A DNA stretch of 60,933 nt from Setomelanomma holmii (GCA_010015745.1 ML978303.1:2633-63565), one strand, 5' to 3'. Shown: positions 22,658-33,735, counted from the stretch's first letter. Notes: generated by a model not told the origin, from the sequence alone. A program made the numbers and translations.

Positions 22658-23823
22658 TCACTTCTTAAGTGCAGCGTCATAGAGACTAATCAAAACACCA
22701 ACCACTGCACCGATCTGTAAACCATAGTAGCCTCCAGGAACACTGTTGCGCACAATACCAACAGTCTCGGCAGCGAAAGGTCCCCAACTCAAATCGTTGG
22801 CCTGAACGATGCCAGGATTTGTTGTAAGAGCAGGATCAACAACGGGAAACTTGTAGGCGCTGTAAGCCAAGATCGCCTTCAGGATGTTGAACGTCAATGG
22901 GTCGGCGGGATATTGGCGGTCTGTGGATTTGCGGTTTGTGTTCGATCGCAGAGTCAAGTTGAAGAAGTACGAGAAGATGAGCGGAAGCACCCAGTTAGTG
23001 AGCGACCAGAGTGTTGCCGGGGCCCACCAGTCGCTGGTCAGAAGAGCGAGAAAGTCTGGAATAAACAGATACTGGCTGTTGGTGTACTTCGAGACAGAAT
23101 CCGAGAGAGCGAATGTAGTTGTTGTCTGGAGAGTATTCCACTGTAGGCCAGCGGCTTCGATAAGGAGGATGAGGGTCTGAATAGTGGCCACGGAGCTTGC
23201 GTTTTCGCGGACCAGCTCCTTGAAATAGTCGATCTGGGTCTTGTCCCACAGCTCGGTCGTCTTCGCCTTCACAATCTGGAATGAATGGTCGGCTACTTCA
23301 GCGAGCTGGGCAGGCGATGCGGGGATGTCGACTTCGGAGAGCACTTCAGAAACGCGTCGATTGAGGGCGCGTGGGGTGTGGGTAACAAGTGCGCTCGTGC
23401 TCGGTGCGCTGAGAGCCTTTTCAGGTGTGGGCTCCTCACTGTCGACTTATTGTTAGTCTACGAGTAGCGTGTCGCGTATTCACTGAAGACATACGAGGGA
23501 GCTTTGACGAGCGTTCTACGACGCGATTTTGTGAGAGTCACAGCCTCTGAAGGCGACGCGCGCTCGCGCTTGACTGGTGATCCACTGCGACCATAGTAAT
23601 CGCGGAAGTCGGCCTGTTTGGCATATGTCGTCTCGTGAGAGTTCAGATGTTCTTCAAGCAATTCCACCAAATCATCCTTCAGGTAGCCATCTGCACTGCA
23701 GCACTACTGTTAGCTCAACTTTCAACATTAGCAACCAAAATGCACATACTCAGGAAGACCAGCCTTCTGCGCGAGTTCGATTAGCTCGCCTTTGCGCTTT
23801 CGCTGCAACCACGAATGGGACAT
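22658..23823 (-). CDS. SAP/HeH-like domain protein with C-terminal membrane segments
   Basis: Exons 23823-23750, 23695-23495 and 23438-22658 join in frame to 351 aa. Residues about 5-45 (LQRKRKGELIELAQKAGLPD, then GYLKDDLVELLEEHL) form a SAP or HeH-type helix-extension-helix motif that in other proteins binds DNA. A basic Ser/Pro linker follows (SPVKRERASPSEAV). The C-terminal 200 residues contain hydrophobic segments, among them SLTNWVLPLIFSYFFNLTL and LKAILAYSAYKF, and the end YYGLQIGAVVGVLISLYDAA. A DNA-binding N terminus plus membrane helices suggests an inner nuclear membrane protein, comparable in layout to Heh/Src1 proteins; this is inference. All splice sites are canonical and the frame is intact. 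Confidence 0.82.
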
Positions 23824-24400
23824 TGTGAATGGTATGGCTACGGTCGCGTGACGATTGCGATCGAATCGATGTTATTCCCAAGAGATAGCGACGTGGCGTG
23901 GGCGAAGTGGCTAGGATGATGGTGTGTTGATGGTGGATGTGCTCGGGCGCGTAGCGGTAAACAGAAGGCTGGGGTTCACGTGAGATGATATACACGCGCT
24001 AAGCTGAATTGAGATACAATCTAAGACAACGCGCCATAACTCACAACTGTTTCGCAGCGCAGCGTGACTTTGCGAGTCTGAAAGACATAGCCTTTATGAC
24101 TGCGTCTAAGGAGTTGGTGGTTGAGTGGACTATGGGCTTCAGTAATGGGCGTCATCTGGTCCCAGTGCCTGCGATAGCTGCTGATAGACAGGGTTCAGTG
24201 GGCTCCAGGGCTGCGGCGGCCTTCCCGGTCTTGGCCGATGGAATTTTGAGATTCGAGCATCACTGCCACGCTTAGAACCAACTTCACTCCTATACCGTCA
24301 TCCTGCAGCTCTGCATATCTCTCTGCGCTTTCTGCCTTCTCTTACTTTTCCTGTTCTACTGGTCTACACAGCGCCGTGACGCTATCGCAGCTCTACGCTA
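23824..24400. other. Divergent promoter between the SAP-domain and carrier genes
   Basis: 577 bp between two divergently transcribed intact genes. CT-rich before the carrier ATG, a usual fungal promoter feature. No separate gene seen. Confidence 0.45.
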
Positions 24401-25733
24401 ATGGTACTTGCCCGCGTGGCCAACCTCTTTAGCACCGCAGACTCCGCGAACAGTATTGTTAATGACCACCGAGCCAATGTCACAAATACAATGGAGAAGT
24501 TCGAATCGCCCGTGGCGGATACAGTGGGTCGGGCCATTGAGGAGGACGAGATAGATGATGAGGCAGCGCAGCCGCCGTACATACATGTGAGGATGCCTAA
24601 CTGGGACGAGAAAGGACGGCAATTGACAAAAGGCAGGCAATGCTGGCTGGGGGCATTGGGGGCACGACCGGAGACATGCTGATGCATTCACTGGACACGG
24701 TCAAGACAAGGCAACAGGGCGACCCGCACATGCCACCAAAGTACACATCCATGGGAAACACCTACTACACGATATGGCGCCAGGAGGGCTTTCGAAAAGG
24801 ATTGTATGGTGGAGTGCAGCCTGCTTTCCTAGGATCATTCTCTGGAACCGTGTGCTTCTTTGGGGCATACGAGTGGAGTAAGCGGACCATGATAGACTAC
24901 GGCATCGCGCCATCAGTGTCGTACTTCATGGCCGGTATGTTCTTCCAGAATCAGGTTAGCGTCATCCGAATATACTGACACGCTCAGGTCTCTTCGCAGA
25001 CCTCGCCGCTGCACCCGCATACGTTCCATCCGAAGTTTTGAAGACGCGCCTCCAACTGCAAGGCCGATACAACAATCCATACTTCAACTCGGGATACAAC
25101 TACCGCAGCACCATTCATGCGGCACGGACCATTGCGAAGGTTGAAGGTTATAGCGCGTTGTTCCACGGCTATAAGGCGACTTTGTGGCGTGATCTGCCCT
25201 TCTCCGCATTGCAATTTGCATTCTACGAAGAGCTTCGAAACAAGGCAAAGCGTTTCATGGGCTCGAACAACATCGGACTTCCTTTGGAGATCGCGACAGC
25301 AGCCAGCGCAGGAGGTATGGCAGGAGTGATTACTACCCCGCTCGATGTCGTGAAGACGCGGATACAAACGCAACACAACGACATACCTACTAGCTCAACA
25401 GCAGCACCCAAAAGCTCGATATCACCCACAACATCACCGAAACACTCTACGCATACGAAGCCAAGCAAGCCGCGACCTCCTCCGAGCCGGCCGATATCTA
25501 CATCCTCGCCTTCGACAACTCTAAAAGCCCATGGCGCTGCAACCCTCGATACATCATCAGTCATGACGGGTTTGAGGATAATATACAAGACCGAGGGGAT
25601 CGCAGGCTGGTTCCGTGGAGTGGGACCTCGAGCCGTCTGGACGAGCGTGCAGTCAGGTACAATGCTCGTGTTGTACCAAACTCTATTGAGGTATTTCGAG
25701 CAACATCCACTCGTGAAGATAGAGGAAGTGTAA
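24401..25733 (+). CDS. Mitochondrial carrier, Mme1-like
   Basis: Inner-membrane SLC25-type carrier. Exons 24401-24586, 24637-24934 and 24988-25733 join to 409 aa. Three repeats carry the signature PxD/ExxK/R: HSLDTVKTRQQGD (a Ser variant), VPSEVLKTRLQLQG and TPLDVVKTRIQTQ. The closest family I recognise is yeast Mme1 (YMR166C, a mitochondrial magnesium exporter), from MLAGGIGGTTGDMLMHSLD and LQGRYNNPYFNSGYNYRS. A Ser/Thr/Pro insert of about 60 residues lies in the third repeat between the signature and GWFRGVGPRAVW. Reading straight through intron 1 looks like a frameshift, but GTGAGG..GGCAG restores the frame exactly. The Mg2+ role is by homology only. Confidence 0.88.
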
Positions 25734-26559
25734 AACATTGTACAAACATGTCAGGATATGACACTCATTGCATTAGCGGCGTTTGACAGCGACTTATAGA
25801 CATACCGACACTTAGCTCATCCACCAACTAGGAATTGTGTTTCTTGAAGTTGTTCGTCTCAAATACCGTCCTTCGAGTGGCAGGATGCTCACCTCAAACA
25901 TGAGGGGAAGAAGTACCCGCGCTGCCATCTTTATCGTCGCGGAGAGGCCAACTCGCTCAGTCATGGGCGCCACACTTGTCCGCCTACCACCACTTGCATC
26001 GTCTATCTATGCCGTCTGCGTTCTTGGCCAACCATGCAACGTTTGCTACTTGCGCATTACCCCAGCTTTCGGGTGTTCTCCGATCTCGCTCCAAGTTCAA
26101 TCATGATTCCCCGCATAGGCGCCCCAGCCCTGAGCATGTTGGTAGCACGCTGGGTTGTGGGGTATGGACAACCGGACCGTGACCGAAATTGATAATGTTT
26201 CTGAGATCCTCAAGTCAATGGCTTGGACGATTACCTTGGCAGTGCCAATTCCCTGGCTTGAGAAAACTCGCTACGCTCCAGCATCGTCCCAAACCTCTCG
26301 AAACATATACGTCAGCAATCGTTCCAGATGGTTCGAGCTTTTAGGCAGCTTTGCTAAGAGAAACCTTTGCGAACGACTGTCCGAACATGCTCTGCAGATG
26401 GGAAGCTCAAGCCCGCCAAGGTCGAGTAGCATTGCCAACTTGCTGGTGAGAAGTAACATAAGTAGTAGCAATTCCCGGCCTTCAGGCCTATCATGGAGAC
26501 ACTATTTACAGCCATAGTAGCACACACTCCCCAGGAATCATGACCTGAAACCAAGAAGA
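25734..26559. other. Intergenic region before the decayed transporter
   Basis: Open frames on both strands are short and overlap one another; none shows a domain. The last part probably holds the former promoter of the MFS gene. Confidence 0.35.
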
Positions 26560-28047
26560 AAAGCGTCGCAGCGATGTCGAGAAGCTGGAAGTCGTCGCGA
26601 GCGACAAGGGACAAGACAAGCCGAGGCTGCGACAAAGTCGCCGGAAGAGAAGGCCTTGGTCAGAAAGATTGACCTGTGACTAATGCCCTCAATCTGGTTC
26701 CTGTACCTCTTGGCTGTAAGTCATTCGGTCTGCTATGGCTGTGTCATTTGCTAACGTCAAAGTACATGGACCGCTCCAATATTGGAAACGCGAAGATCGC
26801 CGGCATGGAAGAAGCACTCAATCTCTCGGATACCCAGTACTCGCTCGCGATCAACCTGCTTCAAGTCAGCTACATCATTTTCAGTGTGCCGTCAAACATG
26901 ATACTGGCCCACATGCGGCCGAGCATCTACATTCCGACCATCATGTTCTTATTGGCTATCGTTGTTGCTGCAAAAGCTGCAATGCGCACACCTGCTCACC
27001 TGCGGGGTCTTCGGGTCGCGCTTGATGGCCTTGAAGCTGGCTTCTCGCCAGCTGTGTTCCACGTCTTCTCCATGTGGTACAGGAAGTCCGAGCAAACCAA
27101 ACGCTTCCTTGTGTTCTGGCTTGCTGGAATCCTTCGATCAGCATTTGGTGGCATCCTCGCTGGCGCGATCGCAAGTGGGTTTGGACGGCCCCTGAAGGGC
27201 ATACCTGGATGGCGCTAGTTGTTCATGATTGAATCAGTGATTACTTGCGGATGTGCCCTGCTAGCTCCGCTCGTCCTTCTTGACTATCCCGCAACTTGCC
27301 CAAAGTTCACCCCGGAGGAGCGAGCACTGGTAGTAAGAAGACAAGAGCTGGATGGACAGAACGTCAACGTTGAGAGAGAACGGCGCATCAAGGTCATCAA
27401 GGCTCTTTGGTATGCCATCAGCACTCCGGCGTATTGGATCATCTGTAAGGCATTCATGACCGTCGATGTGAGCTTCTCAATCGCCTACTTCTACCCAACC
27501 TTAGTCGAAGGACTGGGGTATAACTCCACTACTGCACAATTCATGACGGCGCCACTATACGTGTGCGCCGTTCCGGCTGCCATTGCACTCTCGGTTCTCG
27601 GGGACCGAAGGCTATCGAGAAGGAGCTATTACCTGTCCAGCGCCATGTTCATAGGTGCAATCTTCGCAGCAGTCACCGCCGGCGTGACAAACTTCACAGC
27701 ACGTTACGTTCTGCTATGTTTCCTGAACATGGGACTGTATTGCACAATACCCCTCTCTATCGCCTTCAGCACAACATCGATGGGTGCTGTTGAGTCAGAG
27801 ATACGCTCGATTGCACTTGCGTGGATGAGTGCACTGGGAAACCTCGCGCAGGTGTACAATAGCTACATTTGGCCTGACCGAGCTGCACCGAGATATCTGA
27901 CTGGGTTCTGCACGTATGCTGCTTTTTTTGACGCTTGGAGCGGTACTGTACTCTGTAGGCTCAGTGTACTTCAAGAAGAGGCCATTGAAGGCCCGAATCG
28001 GGGACCGAGGAATGACTGCAAAGCCTCAGCGTTACATGCAACCGTGA
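26560..28047 (+). pseudogene. MFS transporter, allantoate permease (Dal5) family, decayed
   Basis: Plasma-membrane anion:cation symporter family (Dal5, Tna1, vitamin and allantoate uptake). The conserved start EEKALVRKIDL is followed by a TGA (26677-26679) where Trp is expected before LMPSIWFLYLLA. A clean 47-bp intron (26716-26762) then gives YMDRSNIGNAKIAGMEEALN. Helices 2-5 are intact up to GIPGWR, where TAG (27216-27218) replaces the Trp of the GWRWLF motif; LFMIESVITC follows in the same frame. After AAF the frame slips at a T7 run (27923-27929) and continues as FKKRPLKARIGDRGMTAKPQ to the stop. The N terminus also appears to change frame before 26640, so the true start is not located. 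Confidence 0.88.
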
Positions 28048-29178
28048 ATACTCGACCCAAGATATTGCTACAACCAATCGTGGTTTCAGTGTGTGATTGA
28101 TTGCCTTTTGTTGCCACGTCATTACCGCACCTTGCCATTGCTGGTGAGACAGTACAGAATCTCTTGCGAGACGCACCGTCGGGTACTGCTCGAAGGTATA
28201 CGCCAAATCCCCACGAGCGGGTCAGTACAAAACCACAGAAGCCTGGAGACATTTTCTATCTTATCAAACTGAGGATGGGCTTGATGAGATGCTCGAGAGC
28301 CCGCCCCTGTGTCCTACTGGAGATAGAAGTGTGTGGTATTTGCCGAAACTTGTTGGCTAAAGTATGGTCTGGAGACCTTGGGATTGTGGGTGACTTCGCC
28401 AGCGGGCTGCTATGGTGGTAAGAGTCTGCCAAACAAGTAAGATTGTCGAGATGATTGAGGTCATTTGATGCGGATTTTCTGATCAAACATGCTGCATGAT
28501 TGAGGTGTATCGCAAACTGCAAGACCATCAGGCATCTAAACTGCAACTACCCAACTTCGGCTTTCCATCACGCGGCAGAACCTTGAAGGCAGTTCAACTA
28601 CGAGTGCTTGGCTTCAACTTTCTTTCCCCCGATGAGAGGTCGCCGGCCTCCTGGAGTTGGCAGCCTCGCACTGTAATGCACCCAAAGCCTGGCGCAAGAG
28701 TCCTTGTGTATGTATGGGCTTCTTCTACCTAATTTGTACACAGGCTGCAACCCGACTCCATCTTCCATCTCGAGTCCCTTCAAAAGATTAGACGAGCAGA
28801 TTTCAGCCTTGAAAGGTCATTGTTATCCTGTTGAGAGCAGGTGCTGCCTAGACAATCAGACGCAGCAGTCGCGAGGACCTCAGTTATGGGAGGAGCAAGT
28901 GGCTGGTAAACAGAGTACTTAGCCCCTCATCTCACCTGAGACCAATGAATAACTCTTAACTTAGATCAACTTTTCTACTTCAACAATCCTACACCATCGT
29001 TCATTGTGAGAGCACGGCGCAAACTTAGCTATGGTGTTGATCACTAGCCCTTCGCGGCCGTACAATGTCTTGAAACACGACCTCAAGTATATAGGTATCT
29101 AACATTCTCTTCTCTTCTGTTATTCGAGCACACATCCACCCAGGCGGTAGGAATACGCAGATTCACTTCGCACCTACC
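28048..29178. other. 1.1-kb intergenic region
   Basis: No gene supported on either strand. AT-richer than the flanking genes. The last part is the promoter of the next gene. Confidence 0.4.
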
Positions 29179-29187
29179 TATTTATAA
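29179..29187 (+). promoter_or_regulatory. TATA box of the 29.2-kb membrane-protein gene
   Basis: TATTTATAA, 52 bp upstream of the ATG at 29239; position and sequence fit a fungal TATA element. Confidence 0.5.
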
Positions 29188-29238
29188 CTGCCGCACCACA
29201 CTGTCCACTGTCCTCAATCGGACATTTTACAGTTCATT

Positions 29239-30129
29239 ATGCCCGTCGTTCCACCCTATCCACCAGTTCGTGCGCGTGGCGATGATTCCTCTTCACAAGA
29301 AGAAGGTGCCAAAAAATCTCGCCAATACATTGTCATTGCCGGTATTGGTATCGGTCTACTTGCTTTGGCTTTCGTCACAGGCCTTTTCTTCAAGTTTGGC
29401 CTGCCACGTTTACTGAAATATCAAAAGGCGAAGCAGGAAATGCAACAACGCAAGCTCCGGCGCGACGCTTGGTACCGATCTACTCGCCCGCTTGATCGGC
29501 GCCCTACATTTCCTCACGTTGGCCCGCATCCTGGTTTCGGGTCGCCGGTACCTCGACCGACTGATGTTCACTCAACTGTACGACAGTCATCATCATCATC
29601 GAATATTATAGAGGTGCAGCCTGCAACGTATTCTGCTCAACATGTGGATTTTGGCCTTAGTCCCACTATTACTAGAGCTAAAGAATCTAGCGACGTTTCT
29701 AAGGTCTCGGAGGACGGTCACATATTGCATTCCCGACCTCTGAGTGAAGTCTCGGGAGATGTGATTGTGCCAGGAACAGAGCCATTCCCATTATTCGATC
29801 CCAATTGTTGCCCGGGTATGGACGATGCTGGGTGTGACATCGGCGGTCAGCCTCTTCGCGATAGTTATTCTACCTGTTTTACGCTGGACACGCACGCCTC
29901 TTTCGGCGTTGCAGTTCCCATAAACATTCCACAAAGCACGTCGCCGACCGAAGTATACAACTCTAGTCCATTAGAGCCCGTGGATGCTGTAGCTGTCCAT
30001 GGCGCTGCAGTTCCCGTCACTTTGTCGAAGCCAACTCCGCCAACTGAAATGCATTCTAACCAAACTCCAGGCGATGAGCTATTCGCCATTGGTGATGGAC
30101 AAGATGATTTAGTGGAGCGCAAGGTTTAA
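29239..30129 (+). CDS. Single-pass membrane protein with long cytoplasmic-type tail
   Basis: A 296-aa intronless frame. A short charged N terminus (about 28 residues) precedes one membrane helix (YIVIAGIGIGLLALAFVTGL), a basic stretch (KYQKAKQEMQQRKLRRDAWY) and a tail of more than 200 residues. The tail is low in charge, with Ser/Pro/Thr runs and an SSSSS tract. Near the C terminus there is a degenerate duplication of about 35 residues: VAVPINIPQSTSPTEVYNSS and AAVPVTLSKPTPPTEMHSNQ. No cleavable signal peptide. No family recognised. It belongs to the single-pass class that recurs across this window. Confidence 0.65.
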   Translation: MPVVPPYPPVRARGDDSSSQEEGAKKSRQYIVIAGIGIGLLALAFVTGLFFKFGLPRLLKYQKAKQEMQQRKLRRDAWYRSTRPLDRRPTFPHVGPHPGFGSPVPRPTDVHSTVRQSSSSSNIIEVQPATYSAQHVDFGLSPTITRAKESSDVSKVSEDGHILHSRPLSEVSGDVIVPGTEPFPLFDPNCCPGMDDAGCDIGGQPLRDSYSTCFTLDTHASFGVAVPINIPQSTSPTEVYNSSPLEPVDAVAVHGAAVPVTLSKPTPPTEMHSNQTPGDELFAIGDGQDDLVERKV

Positions 30130-30499
30130 CCGTGTCGTGCTCACAGAGTGTTTGTAACTCAACATATTGATGACCATCATGACAGATTTTGATATGAATC
30201 CATTTTATCACTGTCCAGTTTTAGTCCACTGTATGTTCACCTCAATCTTCCCGAAGCCCGTGATGCCTTTGCACTCGTGCTCACTCACACTTACTACCAT
30301 ACATGTGGCACCGTATGACCAATGTTCATGGCGAATGCGGCTCGTTCAGCTGCATGGACGTAGTCGGATCGTGCGTTGACACCACCAAACCTCACGACGG
30401 CCACCTTTGACATCGTGAAAGCTCGATCTAGATCTTGAGGTGAAACGGTAGACATTGTGGGACAACAGCCTCTACATCAGTGATCCATGTACACATACC
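30130..30499. other. Intergenic, promoter of the next gene
   Basis: No gene seen. The next frame is open upstream of its first ATG (30500) to 30455, but no ATG lies in that part. Confidence 0.4.
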
Positions 30500-32041
30500 A
30501 TGTCTGCGCCGTCTTCGATACATGGCTTCACTCCATATTCTTGCTCCTGGCCAAAGTTTGCCTTTACTCGTCCTGCAACCCTAACTCAAAAACCGCAATC
30601 ACAACTTGACAGTCTTAGGATCGAAGCTTTCGACAAGGTCTTCTACGAAATGTCTGGAAATCTTGTGATTGTCACTCAGACAGACTATATCACTGTCTAT
30701 CTGTCCGAAGCAGCACCCACCAATACCGCTATGTCAACTGCATCTATGGCTCACTCGACCATGATGGAGGCTAGCTCAGACGTAATTGGCATCCTTCCGA
30801 CATCTGATATTCATGGAGGCATGTCCATGTCAGCCACCACCTCATCATTCGCCTCGATTAAGACGGAAAACCCATCCATCTCGACCATGACTAGCTTGCC
30901 GCTTCTTTCATCGAACAGCACTTGCTTCGGCGCTCAATCTGGGGCTAAGGCGGCGGACGCTGCCTTTATGGCGATTCTCTTGGCTGTACTAGTGCCAGTG
31001 GTGCTTTTATGTCTCGCTGGTCTGGGCTATATCATCAGCTTGGCTTGTAAGGGCACTTGCCTGGGCTGCAAAGACAAGGAAAAGGAGCTTCACAAGTGGG
31101 TGTACGGAATCAACCGGTACATCCCGCCTTCCAAGATTCGTGACCGGGAGGCGCGGGAGAAAGCCGTTGGTTGGACTGCGACTGCATGGCCTGCTTATGC
31201 TCAGTATTCCCATGGCCGAGACAATCGCAACGAGGAGCACGGAGAAGCAGATCGTACTGCCACCAAGTTGCAAGACTCTCATGATGCGCTGTTGTCTCTT
31301 GATGCTCAGCGGCAAGCTGCTCATGAAGCGGCTCTTGCGGCTCTAAATGATCCAGATCCTCCTAATCAGGGTATGTCATTCTGGCATCGTTTGATGGGCG
31401 TGTTCAAGCCTCAACCCAAGCGAGACAAAGGTAAGGGCAAAGCGACACGACTACACTCAGTGGATGCCCCTGGCTCCGATGAACCAGCCGATGATCGCTT
31501 CTTTACCATCGGCGGCCTTGATGAACCCGAGTTCGATGTCGAGGCTCAGAGTACGATCCATCCCGCGTTCCGTTCCCAGCCGTCATTTCGACAAGGTTCA
31601 AGCATCAACTTGCAGCCCAACGACGTCCGTCGCTCTGATTCAGCTTTTGAATCGCGCGATGACGAAGTAGGTCCATCACGCCCGCCACGTATTCATCGCT
31701 CGCGCGAAAGCCATCAAGACGAGCCTCAGCCACGTACGTATTCGGCATACATGCGTGAAGACCGGAAGCCTCGTAACGCAGCTACCCTCGCCGCGAACCA
31801 ATTCGACGACCGCGCAAGCATAATATCAAGTTCTCTCAACATTCATGACCCGCGACACCATGCCCGGTACGAAGAGGCGCAGGAAATTATGAAACAGACC
31901 GATGTCGATGATGCGACGATGCGAAAAGCTGTTGACACAGTGAATGCTATCGAGAAGCAAAAGCGACCAAAGCGCCGATCTCGCGCATACGGTGGATTAC
32001 CAAACCCTGACGAGTATGAAATGCGGGATAATGGCGAGTAA
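30500..32041 (+). CDS. Large Ser/Thr-rich single-pass membrane protein
   Basis: A 513-aa intronless frame from the first in-frame ATG. Residues 1-145 are a Ser/Thr/Met-rich extracellular-type region, with a possible Cys pair and the stretch FYEMSGNLVIVTQTDYITVY. A strong membrane helix follows at about 155-183 (FMAILLAVLVPVVLLCLAGL), then a Cys cluster (CKGTCLGCKDKEKEL) and about 320 cytoplasmic residues. These include HKWVYGINRYIPPSKIRDRE, a basic patch (KRDKGKGKATR) and the end KQKRPKRRSRAYGGLPNPDE. The cytosolic part is long and well conserved in composition, suggesting a scaffold or signalling role, but I recognise no family. Confidence 0.75.
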   Translation: MSAPSSIHGFTPYSCSWPKFAFTRPATLTQKPQSQLDSLRIEAFDKVFYEMSGNLVIVTQTDYITVYLSEAAPTNTAMSTASMAHSTMMEASSDVIGILPTSDIHGGMSMSATTSSFASIKTENPSISTMTSLPLLSSNSTCFGAQSGAKAADAAFMAILLAVLVPVVLLCLAGLGYIISLACKGTCLGCKDKEKELHKWVYGINRYIPPSKIRDREAREKAVGWTATAWPAYAQYSHGRDNRNEEHGEADRTATKLQDSHDALLSLDAQRQAAHEAALAALNDPDPPNQGMSFWHRLMGVFKPQPKRDKGKGKATRLHSVDAPGSDEPADDRFFTIGGLDEPEFDVEAQSTIHPAFRSQPSFRQGSSINLQPNDVRRSDSAFESRDDEVGPSRPPRIHRSRESHQDEPQPRTYSAYMREDRKPRNAATLAANQFDDRASIISSSLNIHDPRHHARYEEAQEIMKQTDVDDATMRKAVDTVNAIEKQKRPKRRSRAYGGLPNPDEYEMRDNGE

Positions 32042-32472
32042 GAAGGTTTGGCGAATCAAGAATGTATATCGTGAATGTTCTGATTCCCAGATCTTTTCTG
32101 CTTCATGTCGAGCTTAGGAGTAGCGGGACAACTTGTGGGGCACGGCTATCTAGAAGGTGCCGGTGTACATGCGGAAGCGCTTGCTTACTATGACGCTCAA
32201 ATATCTCTTTCGCTCACCGTATATGACTACATGGTGGATTGAGCCAGCATTGGAAGACTTGTGGCTCGAACAGACTAAACTAGAGAGCATTTAGAGGAGG
32301 ACGTGGGCTTCAGTCGACCTGGAGTAACCGTTTGGGGGCATTTCGAATGTTTCGCATATTATGGCCGTAGTAATCTTATGAAATTTTTAATATGAAACTT
32401 TGAGCAATCGTCAGTATATCGTGTGCACCTTGCATATCAAGACTCACAATGACAGGATTCCGGATCATTCTC
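32042..32472. other. Convergent 3' region
   Basis: Between the 3' ends of a plus-strand and a minus-strand gene. AT-rich near 32380-32400; no gene seen. Confidence 0.4.
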
Positions 32473-33069
32473 TCAATACATTCCCCCTTCATGCGGTTCG
32501 CCGACCCGCATCTTTGTCCCGTCTTTCTTCAGATTCTCAACGTAGAAAATCCACCCACTCTCATGCCATCTCCTCAGATCGATATCCTCATTCGGCTCGA
32601 GCGTAACCGCGTTCACACTAAGGTAATATGGGCGCGTAATCTCCTTACCCTGCACCTCTATCGTCGTTGACTCGCCCTTCGTGATCCACACTTTCTGCAA
32701 CTTTTCTTCCTCATCTGCTTTTCTGGTTCCCGCCCATTTCTCAACATCGAGGTCAATCTGCTCCCATGACCCGCCAAGACCGAGAACGCGGACACCGCAG
32801 GTCTTGCAGAAGTACCAGCCGTGCTTTTTCCCGTAGCAGCGATAGTCACCAAGATCGTCGATGTTGGCGGGTGAGGTGAAAATATAATCTTCATGCGGGT
32901 CGATAGGCCGGAGGTGGAAGAATCCCATTTTCTGACATGTGGTGCAATTGCATTTGTAGATGCGGATTGACTCAGCGCTCGAGTCGTGTACCGGCGGAAA
33001 TTTGAGCTTGACTTGGTATTTTACGGCACCGCAGTGGCAGGAGCCGTGGAATGCTTTCAGTGCAGACAT
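32473..33069 (-). CDS. GFA/CENP-V domain protein (glutathione-dependent formaldehyde-activating family)
   Basis: A 198-aa protein with the zinc-binding GFA fold. Ligand cysteines are visible in the standard order: GSCHCGAVKYQV (Cys11, Cys13), YKCNCTTCQK (Cys40, Cys42, Cys45) and YFCKTCGVR (Cys88, Cys91). Bacterial Gfa was proposed to speed up adduct formation between formaldehyde and glutathione, but most fungal members are uncharacterised. Length is normal for a fungal member, the frame is intact and there is no intron. Probably cytosolic (no targeting signal). The gene ends convergently with the 30.5-kb gene. Confidence 0.9.
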   Translation of the reverse strand: MSALKAFHGSCHCGAVKYQVKLKFPPVHDSSAESIRIYKCNCTTCQKMGFFHLRPIDPHEDYIFTSPANIDDLGDYRCYGKKHGWYFCKTCGVRVLGLGGSWEQIDLDVEKWAGTRKADEEEKLQKVWITKGESTTIEVQGKEITRPYYLSVNAVTLEPNEDIDLRRWHESGWIFYVENLKKDGTKMRVGEPHEGGMY

Positions 33070-33081
33070 GGTGGCAGGAAT

Positions 33082-33498
33082 TTATTTCACGGGTTCTTGG
33101 TGGCGAGAGTGTTCAGGATGTAGATTGTTTCCTGGAGCTATCAAGGGAAGCTGACGAGCCGTTTGTACTTGTACATTGAAGGCGGTGTGCAACTCGAATC
33201 CCCTCATTTCGGATTCCAAAGTGAGAGGTGGCAGGCAACAGCCTGCTGCGTGCACACTTGCGATGTGGCTTATGCAATGCGGGCATCCTTGCGAGTGCAG
33301 ATGTGCTAAGAGACCATCCTGTTCCCGTCTCTTAGTAGCTGCCTGATGCGCGTCGGCAACTTCTTCACGCCCTTCCAGACTCGCGTCACACATCTCGAGC
33401 TGGTCTGTCATCGCTTCGTCGCATGGTGTCCTCGGAACGCCAAGATTTGTGTTTCCGACGTAACGAAGCGGGTTGAAAGTCTCCGATTCGACTGCCAT
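33082..33498 (-). CDS. Doubtful small ORF upstream of the GFA gene
   Basis: 138 codons from an ATG at 33498. Cys/His pairs (CPHCISH, HAAGCC) are present but no known domain. It ends 13 bp before the GFA start codon, so it may simply overlap that promoter. Its far side lies 138 bp from the inserted transposon. Coding status uncertain. Confidence 0.2.
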   Translation of the reverse strand: MAVESETFNPLRYVGNTNLGVPRTPCDEAMTDQLEMCDASLEGREEVADAHQAATKRREQDGLLAHLHSQGCPHCISHIASVHAAGCCLPPLTLESEMRGFELHTAFNVQVQTARQLPLIAPGNNLHPEHSRHQEPVK

Positions 33499-33636
33499 GC
33501 TCGATGAAATACTCCAGAATACAAGGACTCAAATACAGGTTACCAGCGCCTTGTTCGAAAGTAGCAATGATGAAGCTGAGGTATGAAAAGTGAGTTGGCA
33601 AACCCCAATCTCGGGAGGTGTAAGCCGTCGTCGGTA

Positions 33637-33681
33637 CCGTCGGCGTCGGCGTAACGACCCACTCGGCGTGCCGACCCACCC
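33637..33681 (+). repeat. Left terminal inverted repeat
   Basis: 45 bp, GC-rich, containing two copies of the word CGACCCAC about 17 bp apart, possibly the transposase binding sites. Matches the right repeat except at one position. Confidence 0.93.
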
Positions 33682-33735
33682 CAACATCATAACACAAAAT
33701 TAACACCAACTTCAACACGTGTTATCTCTACCAAT

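Noticed and set aside
24587..24636. Apparent frameshift in the mitochondrial carrier between the N terminus and the first repeat
   Set aside because: A canonical 50-bp intron (GTGAGG..GGCAG with a CTAAC branch) restores the frame exactly, so the gene is intact.
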